This document shows positions 1 to 11,961 of a DNA stretch of 64,000 nucleotides, piece after piece. Made by a program: the position numbers and the translations under genes. Under the pieces are notes generated by a model that had not been told where the DNA came from, made no database searches, and saw nothing but the letters and a program-made list of their open reading frames with translations. This stretch comes from Bugula neritina (lineage: Eukaryota > Bryozoa > Gymnolaemata > Cheilostomatida > Bugulidae). Numbering within the stretch: position 1 is the first letter of the stretch; each line of letters opens with the position of its first letter. The stretch lies in NCBI GenBank assembly GCA_964035545.1, contig OZ037773.1, forward strand, positions 7,367,251 to 7,431,250, written 5' to 3'.

Positions 1-351
1 AGGTTATATTATGTTAAGATTATGGTTATAGAAATATAGACATGTCTAAAAAATGATTTTGGTGTAAGACTCAAAGACTGCATGGTGTGGTCCGGTACCA
101 CTGCTCTATTCTCCAAGGCCAGTTAAAACATACTATAGTCAATAAGTTACACCATTCTGTGTGCAGGGTAGAAAAACCTTCAGCAAGTGTATTTCAGTGA
201 GCGCGACCTTTTTCATGGCCAGATCCTGTTTCAAGACTTACTATTCAGTAGTCTGGTATTTGAAAAATTTGGGAGAAACTGGGCCATTTACGCAAGTATT
301 ATTAAATTCGGTCACTGCAAACTATGTACTCCCAGCTTGTATGTCACAAGT

Positions 352-386
352 ACACAGGAAGTGTATTGGGCCACCACTTCCTGTGT
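352..386. repeat. Perfect 12-bp inverted repeat with 11-bp spacer
   Basis: The arms ACACAGGAAGTG (352-363) and CACTTCCTGTGT (375-386) are exact reverse complements. Each arm contains the GGAAGT core favoured by ETS-family transcription factors, so this may be a divergent ETS site pair or simply a hairpin. No gene start is visible close by. Confidence 0.75.
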
Positions 387-3300
387 GGCAGAGTCCAATT
401 AATATGCATACAAAAACATCGGGAGCTTGGGTGGAGGAAGGCGATGGAGTTAAAAGCTTTAAATGAAAACTATCTTGATGGCATGCAAAACAGGTATAAA
501 AGAAGACGCTGTTTTTTTAGTGCTTACAATTGAACTTACAATTAATCTACTAATGATGTGTTACACACCGCACAGTTAAGGTAAATACATGATTACACCA
601 TTTTTAAGTAGTTATGATATCTAGCAGTATATGCAGTTTACATATTATTAGAAATTATAGAAAACAATTTCGTAACCTGTTGGCTGGCTTGTAGCTGACG
701 TAAAGGAAGTATTACTGCTCTCACCGGAATGCATCTAAAAGCAATATCAAAAATATAATCATCAAAAAAGTGAATGAAATTTGTGCAACCCATCTAATCT
801 TTAATCTCATGTGGTGTAATCCCTAATAAGTATGTTGGTGTACCTGGAGTATAAAAAATAGCGGAACAGCAGAAATCTTATTAAAAGAGTTTGAACACCC
901 AAAATGTGTAAAAACACTGTCGTATACGTAATTATGAACTATTTTATCCGAACTATAGGTTGCCTAAGTTTTCACTTATAGTAGTGATGTAAGTACAACA
1001 TTGACTACATTTATAAAAAAAGAAGAATAAAAACGTGTTAGTAGAAGGTCTTTGAGTGCATTACCTCCCGTCAAAATTTTTCCCAGCATTTAAATAAAAT
1101 AATTAGGATAATAATTAGCTTTTTCACAAGTTAGTTCTAACACATTATGCTACAGATTTAAATAAATTCATTTAGTAATTTATGTAATATCTCACCTAAG
1201 ATGTGCTAAGCTAGCAATGATAACCACAGTGCATGAATAATGCGCATACGGTTTTAAATAACTAAACATTCATATCATAGCACATATGTCGCCATGTTAC
1301 ATGACAGTGTCATTTCTATATTTCAACTGGTGAGAGGGGAAGTGTAACCTTGAGTCACCTGTACAGAACTCAACATGTTGTTTTCAGAAACTATCATGCA
1401 ACCAGAATCTAAGGTCTCAGCTGGGCACCAGAATGGGGGGGGGGGGGTCAAGGAGCGGAGGTAAAGGAGGGGGTGAAGAGAGGGGAGTCAATTATAGGGG
1501 GTGGTTTGAATTGCATTAAGTAAATTACGTTTCATAAGAATTGGATAATTATATATATTATCATAAAATTAGAAGCTATTACATGTACTGTTGCTGTTCA
1601 ACAAGAATGTCTTTGTATGTGAATATAGCAAACATTAGCTAAAGCTTTAGCTATATCTTGCAGCTGGATAAAAGTGTAGAGTTTTATATCTGCATTGGAG
1701 AAACTTGTGATGACATTTACAAGGTCTACTGTCAATAATTTATAGACTAGTATATAATTTTTTCTAGTTCAATACTGTATATTTGATATTTATTCTTTAA
1801 CAGCTAACGCTGTAACTTTTTGAATTCTACACTAAGCAACTTTTGTGCAAGCATTACGCATGAGTTAAAAGCAGCTCTTGTGCATCATGTGACCAAAGCT
1901 AAACCAGCATTAAAAGTTTAATTCTTAGTGCTTCTTTGCAGATATGAATAATAGCTTTAGATGTTTTATGAATTAATGTGTTTTGCAAGTTGAAAATATT
2001 CTTCTACAGAGTGTATGTAGGTTGATCTACCGCAGTGATTCGTAAGTATGACGTTTGCGGTGGCAATGGCCGATAGCCATGGATTATGAGCTTAGCCAGT
2101 CAGCTGGGCAGTGTTGCAGGTGGTGCTTGATACCGGCAAATGTTTTCAATTTTCAGTGCCTAGCCTACCTTTAGAATGCAGACTGGGTGTGTGGTCATTC
2201 GTGTACAGCACGGGAGTGCTACCATGATTCAAGCAGATTTATACTGTTTTCAGCTAATAATTTAAGGCGCAGTTCAACTGCCAGATCTCTTGCCAAAGCG
2301 ATCAGATTTGGAATGTTTAAATATATATTTTACTAATAGCACTCACTCCTCGACGCAAATAAGTCTGCTCATTCTTGCAAAAGTTCTTTAGACTTAACTC
2401 GTGACATACAAGGCTATATTATGTATTATAGTCCTGTGTACCAGGTTATAGCATCATTGACTTGTATATTACAAAAGGTTGAGTTATACATCTTTCAGCA
2501 AAAATTATGTTTTTGAACCAAACTTATTGCCTGGCTGTTATGGTCCAATGTTTCTAAATAAAGGAAACATTATTTGGGTGAAATCTTCAAAGAAAACGTA
2601 GCATAATAAAAGTTTGGGATTTGTATGATTCGAAAAACAGAACTTTAATTTTTAGCTAAATCTAAACTTGCTGGACAATTTACAGTATGATGGAAAACTT
2701 GCCACTGATTAGTACTAAAACAGTCGGCTTTATTTTTCCACTCCGATTCTTTCAGATGATTTATCATAGAACTATAGTTAGGGCTAATTTATTGTCAGAA
2801 TTGTATATTCTGATTTAATTAATGATTTTAACTCGTGTTTACATATTTCATTATGTTGAAGTATGGAGGTTTGGAAGATTAGAGTGCATTACTGTGTAAA
2901 GATGCAGCCATTTTTTGAGAGAGTTCTTGTTTCAACTGCCAAGTCTTTTGCATTAGGCTGCTCCTAGCCAGTAAGCATCGGTTTGATGGATTATACATAC
3001 AGTTCAAATTTTCTGATAATTCCTTCATTTATCCTAAAAGGTATGCCGCTGGGAAAATAATCTCGATATAAAACTCTTTGTTTCTTCCATTTTAAGACTT
3101 AAATAAAGTATCAATTAGCCCAGATTATCTGCTGACCTATAAAATAAATATTTTAATAATAAATTTAATTAAAATTACTTAATAGTTCACCCACCTCTGA
3201 TGAAACAGCTTTTTATTTGACAGAAATCCTATTAGCTATATTATTAGCAAAACACAATAGCTTTGTAAATGGAAGCCGCTAAACTAAGAATATATCCACT

Positions 3301-4797
3301 AAATGGAATCGGTAATAGGTTGCGTTTTCTTTAAACAGAAGTGGATTAAACAGAAGGATAGGATAATCTGAGACTATGTATTCATGGAGGCCAAACTAGC
3401 TGAACTTGCGAGTGCAAGAAAATAAAAAATTAGCACGGTTGTGGTTTATATTAATGATATTCTTAGCATTTCAAATATAAGTCTCATGTTTATGGTAAAA
3501 AAGTTACTAAATAAAAATTATTAAAATTATCCTTTTCTACATTTTAGTTTGTGGCTAAATGCTCAACAGGGCCGATGCAAGGTAATTATTTCTACATACT
3601 ATTAAAATTAAGTTTCAGTAACAGACCAACTCACTATGGATTCTATAGAGTTAGTTGTCTGGCATTTGAAAAGCTGGTGCTGCCATTGCAAACTTAATCT
3701 CTGCAAGTCATGTCAAAGTTCAGGCTGCCAACCAAAACAGCTATAGGAATACAGTTTCTGCTGCTTGCTGCAGATCTACATTGAACTATTCTGGCTAATG
3801 TTTAGAAGGTTTAGAATCTAGACATCTGTGGCTCCATCTGAAAGAATTGACAACCCAATGCTTGGATGTACAGAGCTATAACAGTGTCTGTACACTATTC
3901 TCTTTATTAAAAAGAACCTTTTTTATCAAAAGTATAACCTAGATTTGTTTGTGTCATTTGGTACAATATAAATGGTTTTATTAGGTGTATATTTCAGTCA
4001 GTGATATTAAGCAAACTAGTAGATATAAGAGTATTATATGAAATGGTGCAACTTCTGTAAACCATGAGAAAAAGTCGTATTAAATAGTTTTATAATTAAT
4101 TACCAGCTATGAGCAGGCTGCACATGTTATAATTGGATTCAGTTGCCAGTTTCTATAAGGATACAGGCACATTTTTCAAACAAAGAAAGTAGAGATGCAC
4201 AAGGTAAATCAGACAAGGGCCGTTTCCAGTGATTGATCACATTTCAACAGGTAAGATTTATTAAGGACAATAAAGCCTAGGTTTGCGAGACTTCATCTAA
4301 TCTGCATTATTTGCACTACTTTTAAATTTATTCACTTTTTACACAAAATTGTTCAATATAGACAAGATTTATGCATATGCACGTCTTTAGATTCATTAAC
4401 CATTCATGATCACTTGCAATCATTTACAAACAGCATTGTATACTGTTTTGGTCAAGCATTGTAGTTGATGTTACGACAGAATCTACCTATTGTTTCCTAG
4501 TATTGTTACCTGAACCAGCGGTCTACCTTGCACTTATTATGCACGAAGTTTTGCATAATCTAACGCTCTGCAATTAATGAAACACTGGCATGCAATACTC
4601 AGTTTTGCAATAAGGATGATTTATTGAATGCGGAGTAAAAAGGAAGGGAAAGTCTTAAATAACTTTAGCAAATCATATGCCACCGTGAAGAACTGCAAGC
4701 TCTTGATATAATATTAGAAAACATAAACTTTGGGCTTTAGCATTGGCTGATAGTGGTATGTCCAGGTTTGGATAAAGAATGTGCAGCACCTGAGAGC

Positions 4798-4865
4798 AGT
4801 TACCTACTACCTATTACCTACTCCCTATTACCTACTACTTATTACCTATAACTACCTACTACCTT
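4798..4865. repeat. Short tandem repeat, CCTATTA/CCTACTA type
   Basis: About nine imperfect copies of a 7-8 bp unit (ACCTATT, ACCTACT and variants) run through this interval. It has no coding potential. Confidence 0.7.
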
Positions 4866-7800
4866 GGTTTAAATGTATGCAGTTATAAAAGATTACCCCT
4901 TAATTCTAGGATGCTATTTAACGGAAGGTGTTTACTTGCTCATATAAACAGTTAGCCTACTTTATATTGAGCTTTAGGTGGGAGGAGAGATGTTACAGAG
5001 TGACCAAACCTTGTCACTAATAACATGACTCAACTTTCAGTTATGCCAATTAATATTAATTAGTTTATAATTGCGCTATTTATATCCCTGTACCCAACAA
5101 CTGTATTTGCACTTTGAAACACACACAGTATGTTATGGCCAACTCTGGAAACTTAAATGTAATGCTATCTAATATACCTTTCAAGAGCTGGAGGTTATGG
5201 AGTTTGGGTATTATGTTAAACAAATACGTTAAGAGATGAATCACACAACTGCAGTATTGTGCAGGTGATGCAAACAATAGTTGAAGTTGAATTAGATCAA
5301 GCTTTGAGGTTAATCTATGATTTAGCCATTTAGTTTGATCCAAAACTAAACTAAATGTATTTCTGTTTTACGAGCTCTAACTCTTTTATTCAGGGTGAGA
5401 TGCATTCTCTACGCATCTATTAGATTATCGTATAATTTAAATAGATGAGTGGCTGATTGTTAAAAGTTACAGCATGTACTTTCTTAAATCTAGCCATTAA
5501 AATACTGGGATTTATCTCCCAACAGCCACATGTTATTCTGATCTCAAAAGCAAGTTAAATTTCAGTATGCAGTCAATGTAAATGAAATACAACCTGCACT
5601 AAATTTCGTTCAAAGCAGACATTTTAATATTCTACATTAGAATTGTTAAAGTAAAGAAGTATATGCATAGTAGATGTTAAAGCCAAAAGTTGCATTATAA
5701 ACTGCTACTATATAGTTATCAGTATTAGTTTATTTATTTATATTTACACACTAAATGATTTTGGTTTTTGAACTACAAGATGCATTAGGACTCAGGCTTG
5801 AATAAGAGCCTATTGCAGCTTGAATCTTTATTTAGAATGGATATTTTTTCAACTGATATATCCAAATATATGGATACATACATCAAATATATTCGAAGTC
5901 TTGTGAAATACATTGGCATGATGGAGAATGACTTTGATTTCTGATGACAAACTAAATAAGAGAAACTGGTTACAGGGTGAGCAGAGGGGACAAACAATGA
6001 TATGATATAATCTGTTACATAATGCCTAAAGATAGCAGCTTTATAAGCTTTTAATTCTGTCTCTCTGTATTGAAATTCTGTCTAATGGCTGGTTTAATGA
6101 AATGGATGATCAGTGACCTTACATAAAAAGAAAAATGTTTGCAACTATGAAAAACTTTGGGCCAAATCTGCATTGAATAAAACATAGAGGGAGAGCTTCT
6201 AGTTTTTGGCCCTGTGGGCTCAACATTTTATTTAGATAAATTAAACGTGACAACAGTCTTTGTGACATTACATTATACAATTCTCATTCACTCTAAACAA
6301 TTAAGTTAGTTGTATTATTTAGATAGCTCAATACTTTGCATGACTCATCATGTAAATTGAATTAAAGTAGCAACTAAAAGTAGTTTTTGAAAACACAAAG
6401 TATGAATTAATATTATTGTTACACAAAGGCTAGCAACACGAATGGCCTATCATAATAACACTTTTTGGGCGTGCTGTTCAATTTTATATCTACTAAATCA
6501 TTGAAAGACACCGATGAATTTGCTATATGAACATTGACGTGATTCATAACTAAATCTACGCACCAAATAACCCCAAGTGGTGTATTTACTACGTCTGCAT
6601 TATGTTGGGAAGAAGCCAGCTGACTTAATCCAGGTGTCTATTGAATGATTTTATTACATTTTGTTTTTCTACAGAGTTTTATCATCAGCTGTAAGCCTTT
6701 CATACACATTAGTAGGTACTACCATCTATGCTAGGGTTGGTAGTCTATGATGCATGCAGGTAGATTTACATTTTGCGTAACTTGAAAATTTACCTGCAAG
6801 AATTTCTAGTACGTCTGTTACTTGATAGGGTTTAGGAAGCCTAACTTTTCAAGCCTTTCTTTTGAAAATCATTATTTAGAACAAATATAACTGATGCTAA
6901 TGCTAATGGCCTCAAAAATATACCAAAGCTGATTCAATAAATTTGCATTTTCTTTTGCTAAATTGTATTATATACTTATACAGTCATTCTAATATTGCTT
7001 GTTTTAGATTAATATAAAAGTCTATAAAAAACTTTTTAATTTTAACAGCTTTAGAAATTTGAAGTTTTATTTCCATTGAGAATAATATAGGCAGCTATAG
7101 GAGTTGAAATATTGAGACTTGGGGTAAATTAATATTCTATAAATTTAATCTGCAGTCCTACAATAATAAAAACATATTTTATTGCTGCAGCATTTGTAGC
7201 CTGGACTAAATTATGATGCATGGTAAGTAAAGTAGTAAAGATAACTTACTATAGTAAATTACTAATCAATTGCACTCTTATAGATCCTATAGCAGTTTGA
7301 ATGTATATAATTTGATATGGTATAAATATTGCATTAAGTTTTCAAACAGACCTCTGAATAGTTCTTCCATTTATATACCAGAACTCAACAGAAGTTTGGG
7401 CACAGAGAGAGCATAGTAAACACAAAGAGTCTAATGAAGAGTTAACGTGGAAACAATTTCCCACAAGTGAATAATTCTGATCCCTCCCTTCTACTCTGAA
7501 CTGAAAGACTTACAGTGATGTTCAACAAATCGGTGAGGTCCTCAGAAAATGCCACCATGTTGTTTCTATCTCGTGATTTGTCCTCATTCCACCAACTCAT
7601 TCTAACCTCAACCTACAAGAAGTCATAGCAATGCTGATCATAGGTAAAGCCGAGGGTAGGCAAAACTTATTTTATACCTATGTTGTGGCCATTTTTCTAA
7701 AACAACTGAAGTTGATTAAAAGTAGTTATTCTGAAACTAAAACCTGACAGGTCCATTCTACTGTGAATCAGCTAAGCGCTGGTTACCAGGAGAAATACAA

Positions 7801-9500
7801 GTCATTGTCAGATAGAAAATATAAATTATTTGTTTTTATTAGTATAATTGGCGAGACAAACTGCTAACCTAAAATTGGCCAATACTTACATGTTTTCTAA
7901 AAGTAATTGATAATTTTATAAGTTTTATATAAATATATTTACCTTTTATATAAATTTCATATAAATCTAAAATTTTAAACTGTATATATTTACACTTTGC
8001 CTTGGAAGCGAAAAATATATTTTAGTTTTGCACAAAGCTTGAAACAGAACTTCTAAAAAACTCTGCAGTTGTTTTTTTATTAAGATTATCAAACTCTTAG
8101 CATCAAAATACATCTTATGTGGTCCCATCAGCTGTTTTATGGTGGCCATTATATACAGCATTAGGAGTTGCTTACTTATTAATAACATTTGATAAAAGGA
8201 GGATAACTCTTAGAATCTACCATTGGAAGATATTATAAAGCCAGCTTCACTACACACGTATTCTGTTTATAGATTATCAGTTTGATAAAAATTAAAAAAA
8301 AACTTCTTATCAATAGGTTGACATACTCCCTGTAATGTTTGATAATAGGCTTTATAGTTTATGGGCAGCTATTTAATATTTTGTTCTCCGTGTAACAAAA
8401 GTTAGATGAACTTGTGATGGACAATTATAACTTTAATTTATCTACTAGTCTGATTGAACTACCTTATTACACTTGTATATACAATATCATATATAATGAT
8501 ATACCATAATAATATAACTTATATAAACTTAGATAGTGTTGGCAGCTCTAAGCAAAGTTAATGTACACATTTATTCTGTATCACTTTTGTAGCGGAAAAA
8601 GTTCAAGCAGTGCATTGTTTATACATTTAGCTGCCATCACATAAATAATTCCGTTATTTTTGAATAGCAATATATTATAATTATTATAATATTATAACAA
8701 TATATTATTTTATTTTAGTTTGAGTCTAAACACATGGTGATGTTAGGAAGAACATCTAGTCATAATTGCTTTTGTGCAACATAAAAAAGTCTTTAGTCCG
8801 CTTTAAACTTTTCATCAAGATAGCGACTATAAGCTCATCCCATTTGCTATATTATATTATTTTAGCAATATAGTATAATATACAATATATGTGACTAATT
8901 TATTGTATGTTAAAAACTATGAGATAAATAATAGTTGTATACAATATATTTAGTTACATATCACTCTCTCTTGTTACTCACCTTTTTTATGAGATGTGAC
9001 ACGCATTTATAAGATAAGAACTAGATATAAGGGTGCTTTGTAGGCTCTACAGTTACCCCTGTGCATAGGAGAATCTGAAAGCACCTTAAAATAACAACGC
9101 ACTGTAGCTTACAAATGAAATCAAAGAGATGTAAAACACTGAGACTAGCCGTCTGTATACCTGTATAGTACTTGGAGAGGGCAACTGTTTATAGAGATGC
9201 AGCAATATTAGAATTAATTATCATTTAGGTACGCAAATAGTAGCCTGCAACATGAATTATTACCATAATGATGTTACACAAGCTAAATAGCCTCAGTTTA
9301 AACTGTTCAGTTTAGAACACCAAGAAGTTTGATTTGTGGGTAGATATCACGTTGAATCTGAAGCTAGGAGTTTGTTTGGTTATGCCGGATTTCTATACTA
9401 TTTGTAGGTCTGAATAATTGTAGACAGCTTTGGAGAATTTTTCCAACTTAGCTAATAGAGGATTGTATATTTATCTTCGTCTGCATGTGTCAACTATTAC

Positions 9501-9574
9501 TCTGATGACTATACACAGTAGCAATAGTTATTATTATTCTGATGACTATACACAGTAGCAGTAGTTATTATTTT
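9501..9574. repeat. 38-bp direct duplication
   Basis: The unit beginning TCTGATGACTATACACAGTA occurs twice head to tail with a few substitutions. It is a simple local duplication. Confidence 0.75.
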
Positions 9575-10477
9575 AGCTGATGACTGAATTGAACTTGTTT
9601 AAAATGTCAAATGTGTCATTATGCTAAACATCCTGTAAAATGAAGAATGATGTTATCTTCACTAACTTCATAAAAAACTTCAAGCTTTTTTTGCAGGATG
9701 CATTAATACTATGTATATAAAATATAACCTAAAATATATTTTGTTTTATGATATATTATATGCTTGATTATTTGGGACTAGTTTAGCTTTATAAATTTGT
9801 ATATTGATCTCAGAAATCACTTCTTTGAACTAAAATAATAAGCCTTTAAAAAGTATTTGATTGTATTTATAAAAATTCCAAGTTCTATTCTAACATTTAA
9901 CCAATGATGATTCTAGAATTTGAAAAAAATAAGTAGATAAGCTGTTAATAACCTAACTAGTAAATATAAATGTCCAAAATTTTATGTCAAATCAGCCAGT
10001 GATGGTGACGGGATTGTCGAGTAGTTCCCATAATGTAATGAAATGCACAATGACTTGCAAGATGGAGAACCAGGATTCCAGGTGGGGGGGGGGGACAGTT
10101 ATTTTACACCAAAAGTCTTTTTTAGAGTCCTAAAAAGATATTTCTTTGTAATAGTTTCAGAAAGTTATTGGCACCGTTTGAGCTAGGCGGTATATTAAAT
10201 ACTCAATATGAAAGTCTTCCATTGCTATAAATAAAATAGGATAACTTTCTACTGATCAGAAAGAGGCTGGATGAATCATTCGTAAACTGCAAGTTTTCTA
10301 TGCACTACGAATGTGCATGCAAATTTCATGTCTATTATATGTGAATCATGGTAGATACATTGATTTACCATTGCTGTATTATCATAAAATGCTCGTTATG
10401 ATAATATAATACATCTTATTGCAAATCATACTAATTTGGAGTGAGTACGAAAATGTTTCATTAGAAGAGATCAGTTT

Positions 10478-10573
10478 TATGAAGGCTTCAGGAGGTTATA
10501 ACTCCATATTACATTCTAACAAGCCCAAATGTATATATTGGAGTTATACCCTTCTGAAGTAACTAAGTCTTCA
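10478..10573. repeat. Imperfect palindrome, MITE-like hairpin
   Basis: The left arm runs ATGAAGGCTTCAGGAGGTTA then TAACTCCAT, and the right arm runs ATTGGAGTTATACC then CTTCTGAAG. They pair over roughly 25-30 nt with a few mismatches around a loop of about 28 nt. The structure suggests a small non-autonomous inverted-repeat element or the remnant of one. I see no other copy in the window. Confidence 0.5.
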
Positions 10574-10949
10574 TACAGTTTGAAAAATGAACTAAAACTA
10601 TAGAGTTTTAGATTCTGTCATAAAAAACAACGTTGTAGCCTGTAAGCCACATTTCGAGTCGCATTTCTTTTATACATTTCCTCTATCATAATAATATTTC
10701 GTGTTGCAATTACAAACATGGCGAAATAAATAAGAGTTTTCTTCTCAATCTAAACAGAAATCGATAGAAAACTTTTTTGCAGCGTTGCTTTTCGTGATTG
10801 GTTCTTGGCTCATGGATTTGGTTATGAAACATGTGTTTACCTTGTGGGAGTTATATAAATTGAAATACCCATTAAATTTAATATAAAATTATTTGATAAA
10901 TTAAAAACGTAAGTGAGTAATCATTATTGAAATAGATAGGTTTTATGCA

Positions 10950-11740
10950 CATTGTTATAACTTCACAATGATGATTTGCACTAAGCATAATGATAATCAT
11001 AATGATATTATGATAATGATTATCACATTAACATTTAGTTTTACTTTTAGTTTTACTACTTTTACTTTTAGCTTCACAATCTGAATCTGAAAGTGAATCA
11101 CTCACAGTCAGTGTCACACCGTGAGCGTGAATGTCAGGATCGTGATTATTATGATGATGATCACGAGGATACTGATAGTCATAGTGTAGCTGTAAGTGTA
11201 AGTGTTGCACTTTCACTTTCACTTTGACTTACACTCACACTGATAGTGATAGTCATAATGTTGCTAACCTAGTGATAGTCATACTCATACACATACTGAT
11301 AGTGATACTAACTTTCAGTCTCACACAGTGATAGATATAGTGATAGTCACCATGATTATAAGTATAACTGTGACAGACTATTAGAGTATTACATTTACTA
11401 TAACTATAATAGTAACTATGACACTAACAGTAAATGTAACTGTAAGTGTATGTGTTAGTGTAACTATCACAGTCACTATCACCATGGTTATCGTACACTT
11501 ACAGCTACTCATAGTTATACTATTACTTATACTTGTATTTATTTTAAAACTAATTCCTTAATACTAATACTAATAGTAATAGTAATTGAGTGATTGTCAA
11601 TTGAGTAATACTTATGCTGATAGTCATGATCATACTGATGCTGATAGTCATGGTGATTGTAAACAATACTAGTAGTAATAGTAATACTAATAGTATTAGT
11701 ATTAGTATTAGTAATTATTGCTGCAAATCATGGTAGTGGA
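10950..11740. repeat. Degenerate simple-sequence block (GATAGT/ACTAAT type)
   Basis: About 0.8 kb is built almost wholly from interchanging 6-mers such as GATAGT, CATAGT, TAGTAA, ACTAAT, TACTTT and AACTGT, in both orientations and without a fixed period. A 64-codon frame inside it is His/Asp/Lys/Ser biased only because of the repeat. The block lies just upstream of SDR39U1. Related blocks occur at about 30610-31400 and 32040-32310. Confidence 0.7.
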
Positions 11741-11961
11741 GTTATCTTCCATTGCTTGAAAGTTTGCTGAATTGGATTACTTGTATAACTTAGATATCAT
11801 GTTTGCTAGCAATATTTTTATTTGTTGTAGATTTCTGTTGTAAGAAAATGGTAGCATGCCTGAGGAGTTAATCAATACAGACATTTTCTGTGTCAGACTA
11901 AGGTAGGCGGAGACGGAATAAGGTAGAAGGAGGCATTGCTCAACGTCAACTCATTGAAGCC

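Larger units (their letters stand above)
1..10950. other. Gene-free AT-rich flank
   Basis: I find no coding exon, RNA gene or complete mobile element here. Open frames are under about 105 codons, resemble no family I know, and lack splice signals that would link them. Small structures present are a 12-bp inverted repeat at 352-386, a poly-G run at 1434-1447, a CCTATTA-type short tandem at 4798-4865, a 38-bp direct duplication at 9501-9574, poly-G at 10084-10094 and an imperfect palindrome at 10478-10573. The stretch could be intergenic or part of a large intron of a gene outside the window. Confidence 0.6.

Noticed and set aside
161-533. Three overlapping plus-strand ORFs near the window start
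   Set aside because: They are mutually overlapping short frames without splice logic or recognisable protein features.
11028-11222. His/Asp/Lys-rich 64-codon minus-strand ORF
   Set aside because: It arises from the degenerate simple-sequence block and has no codon structure beyond the repeat.
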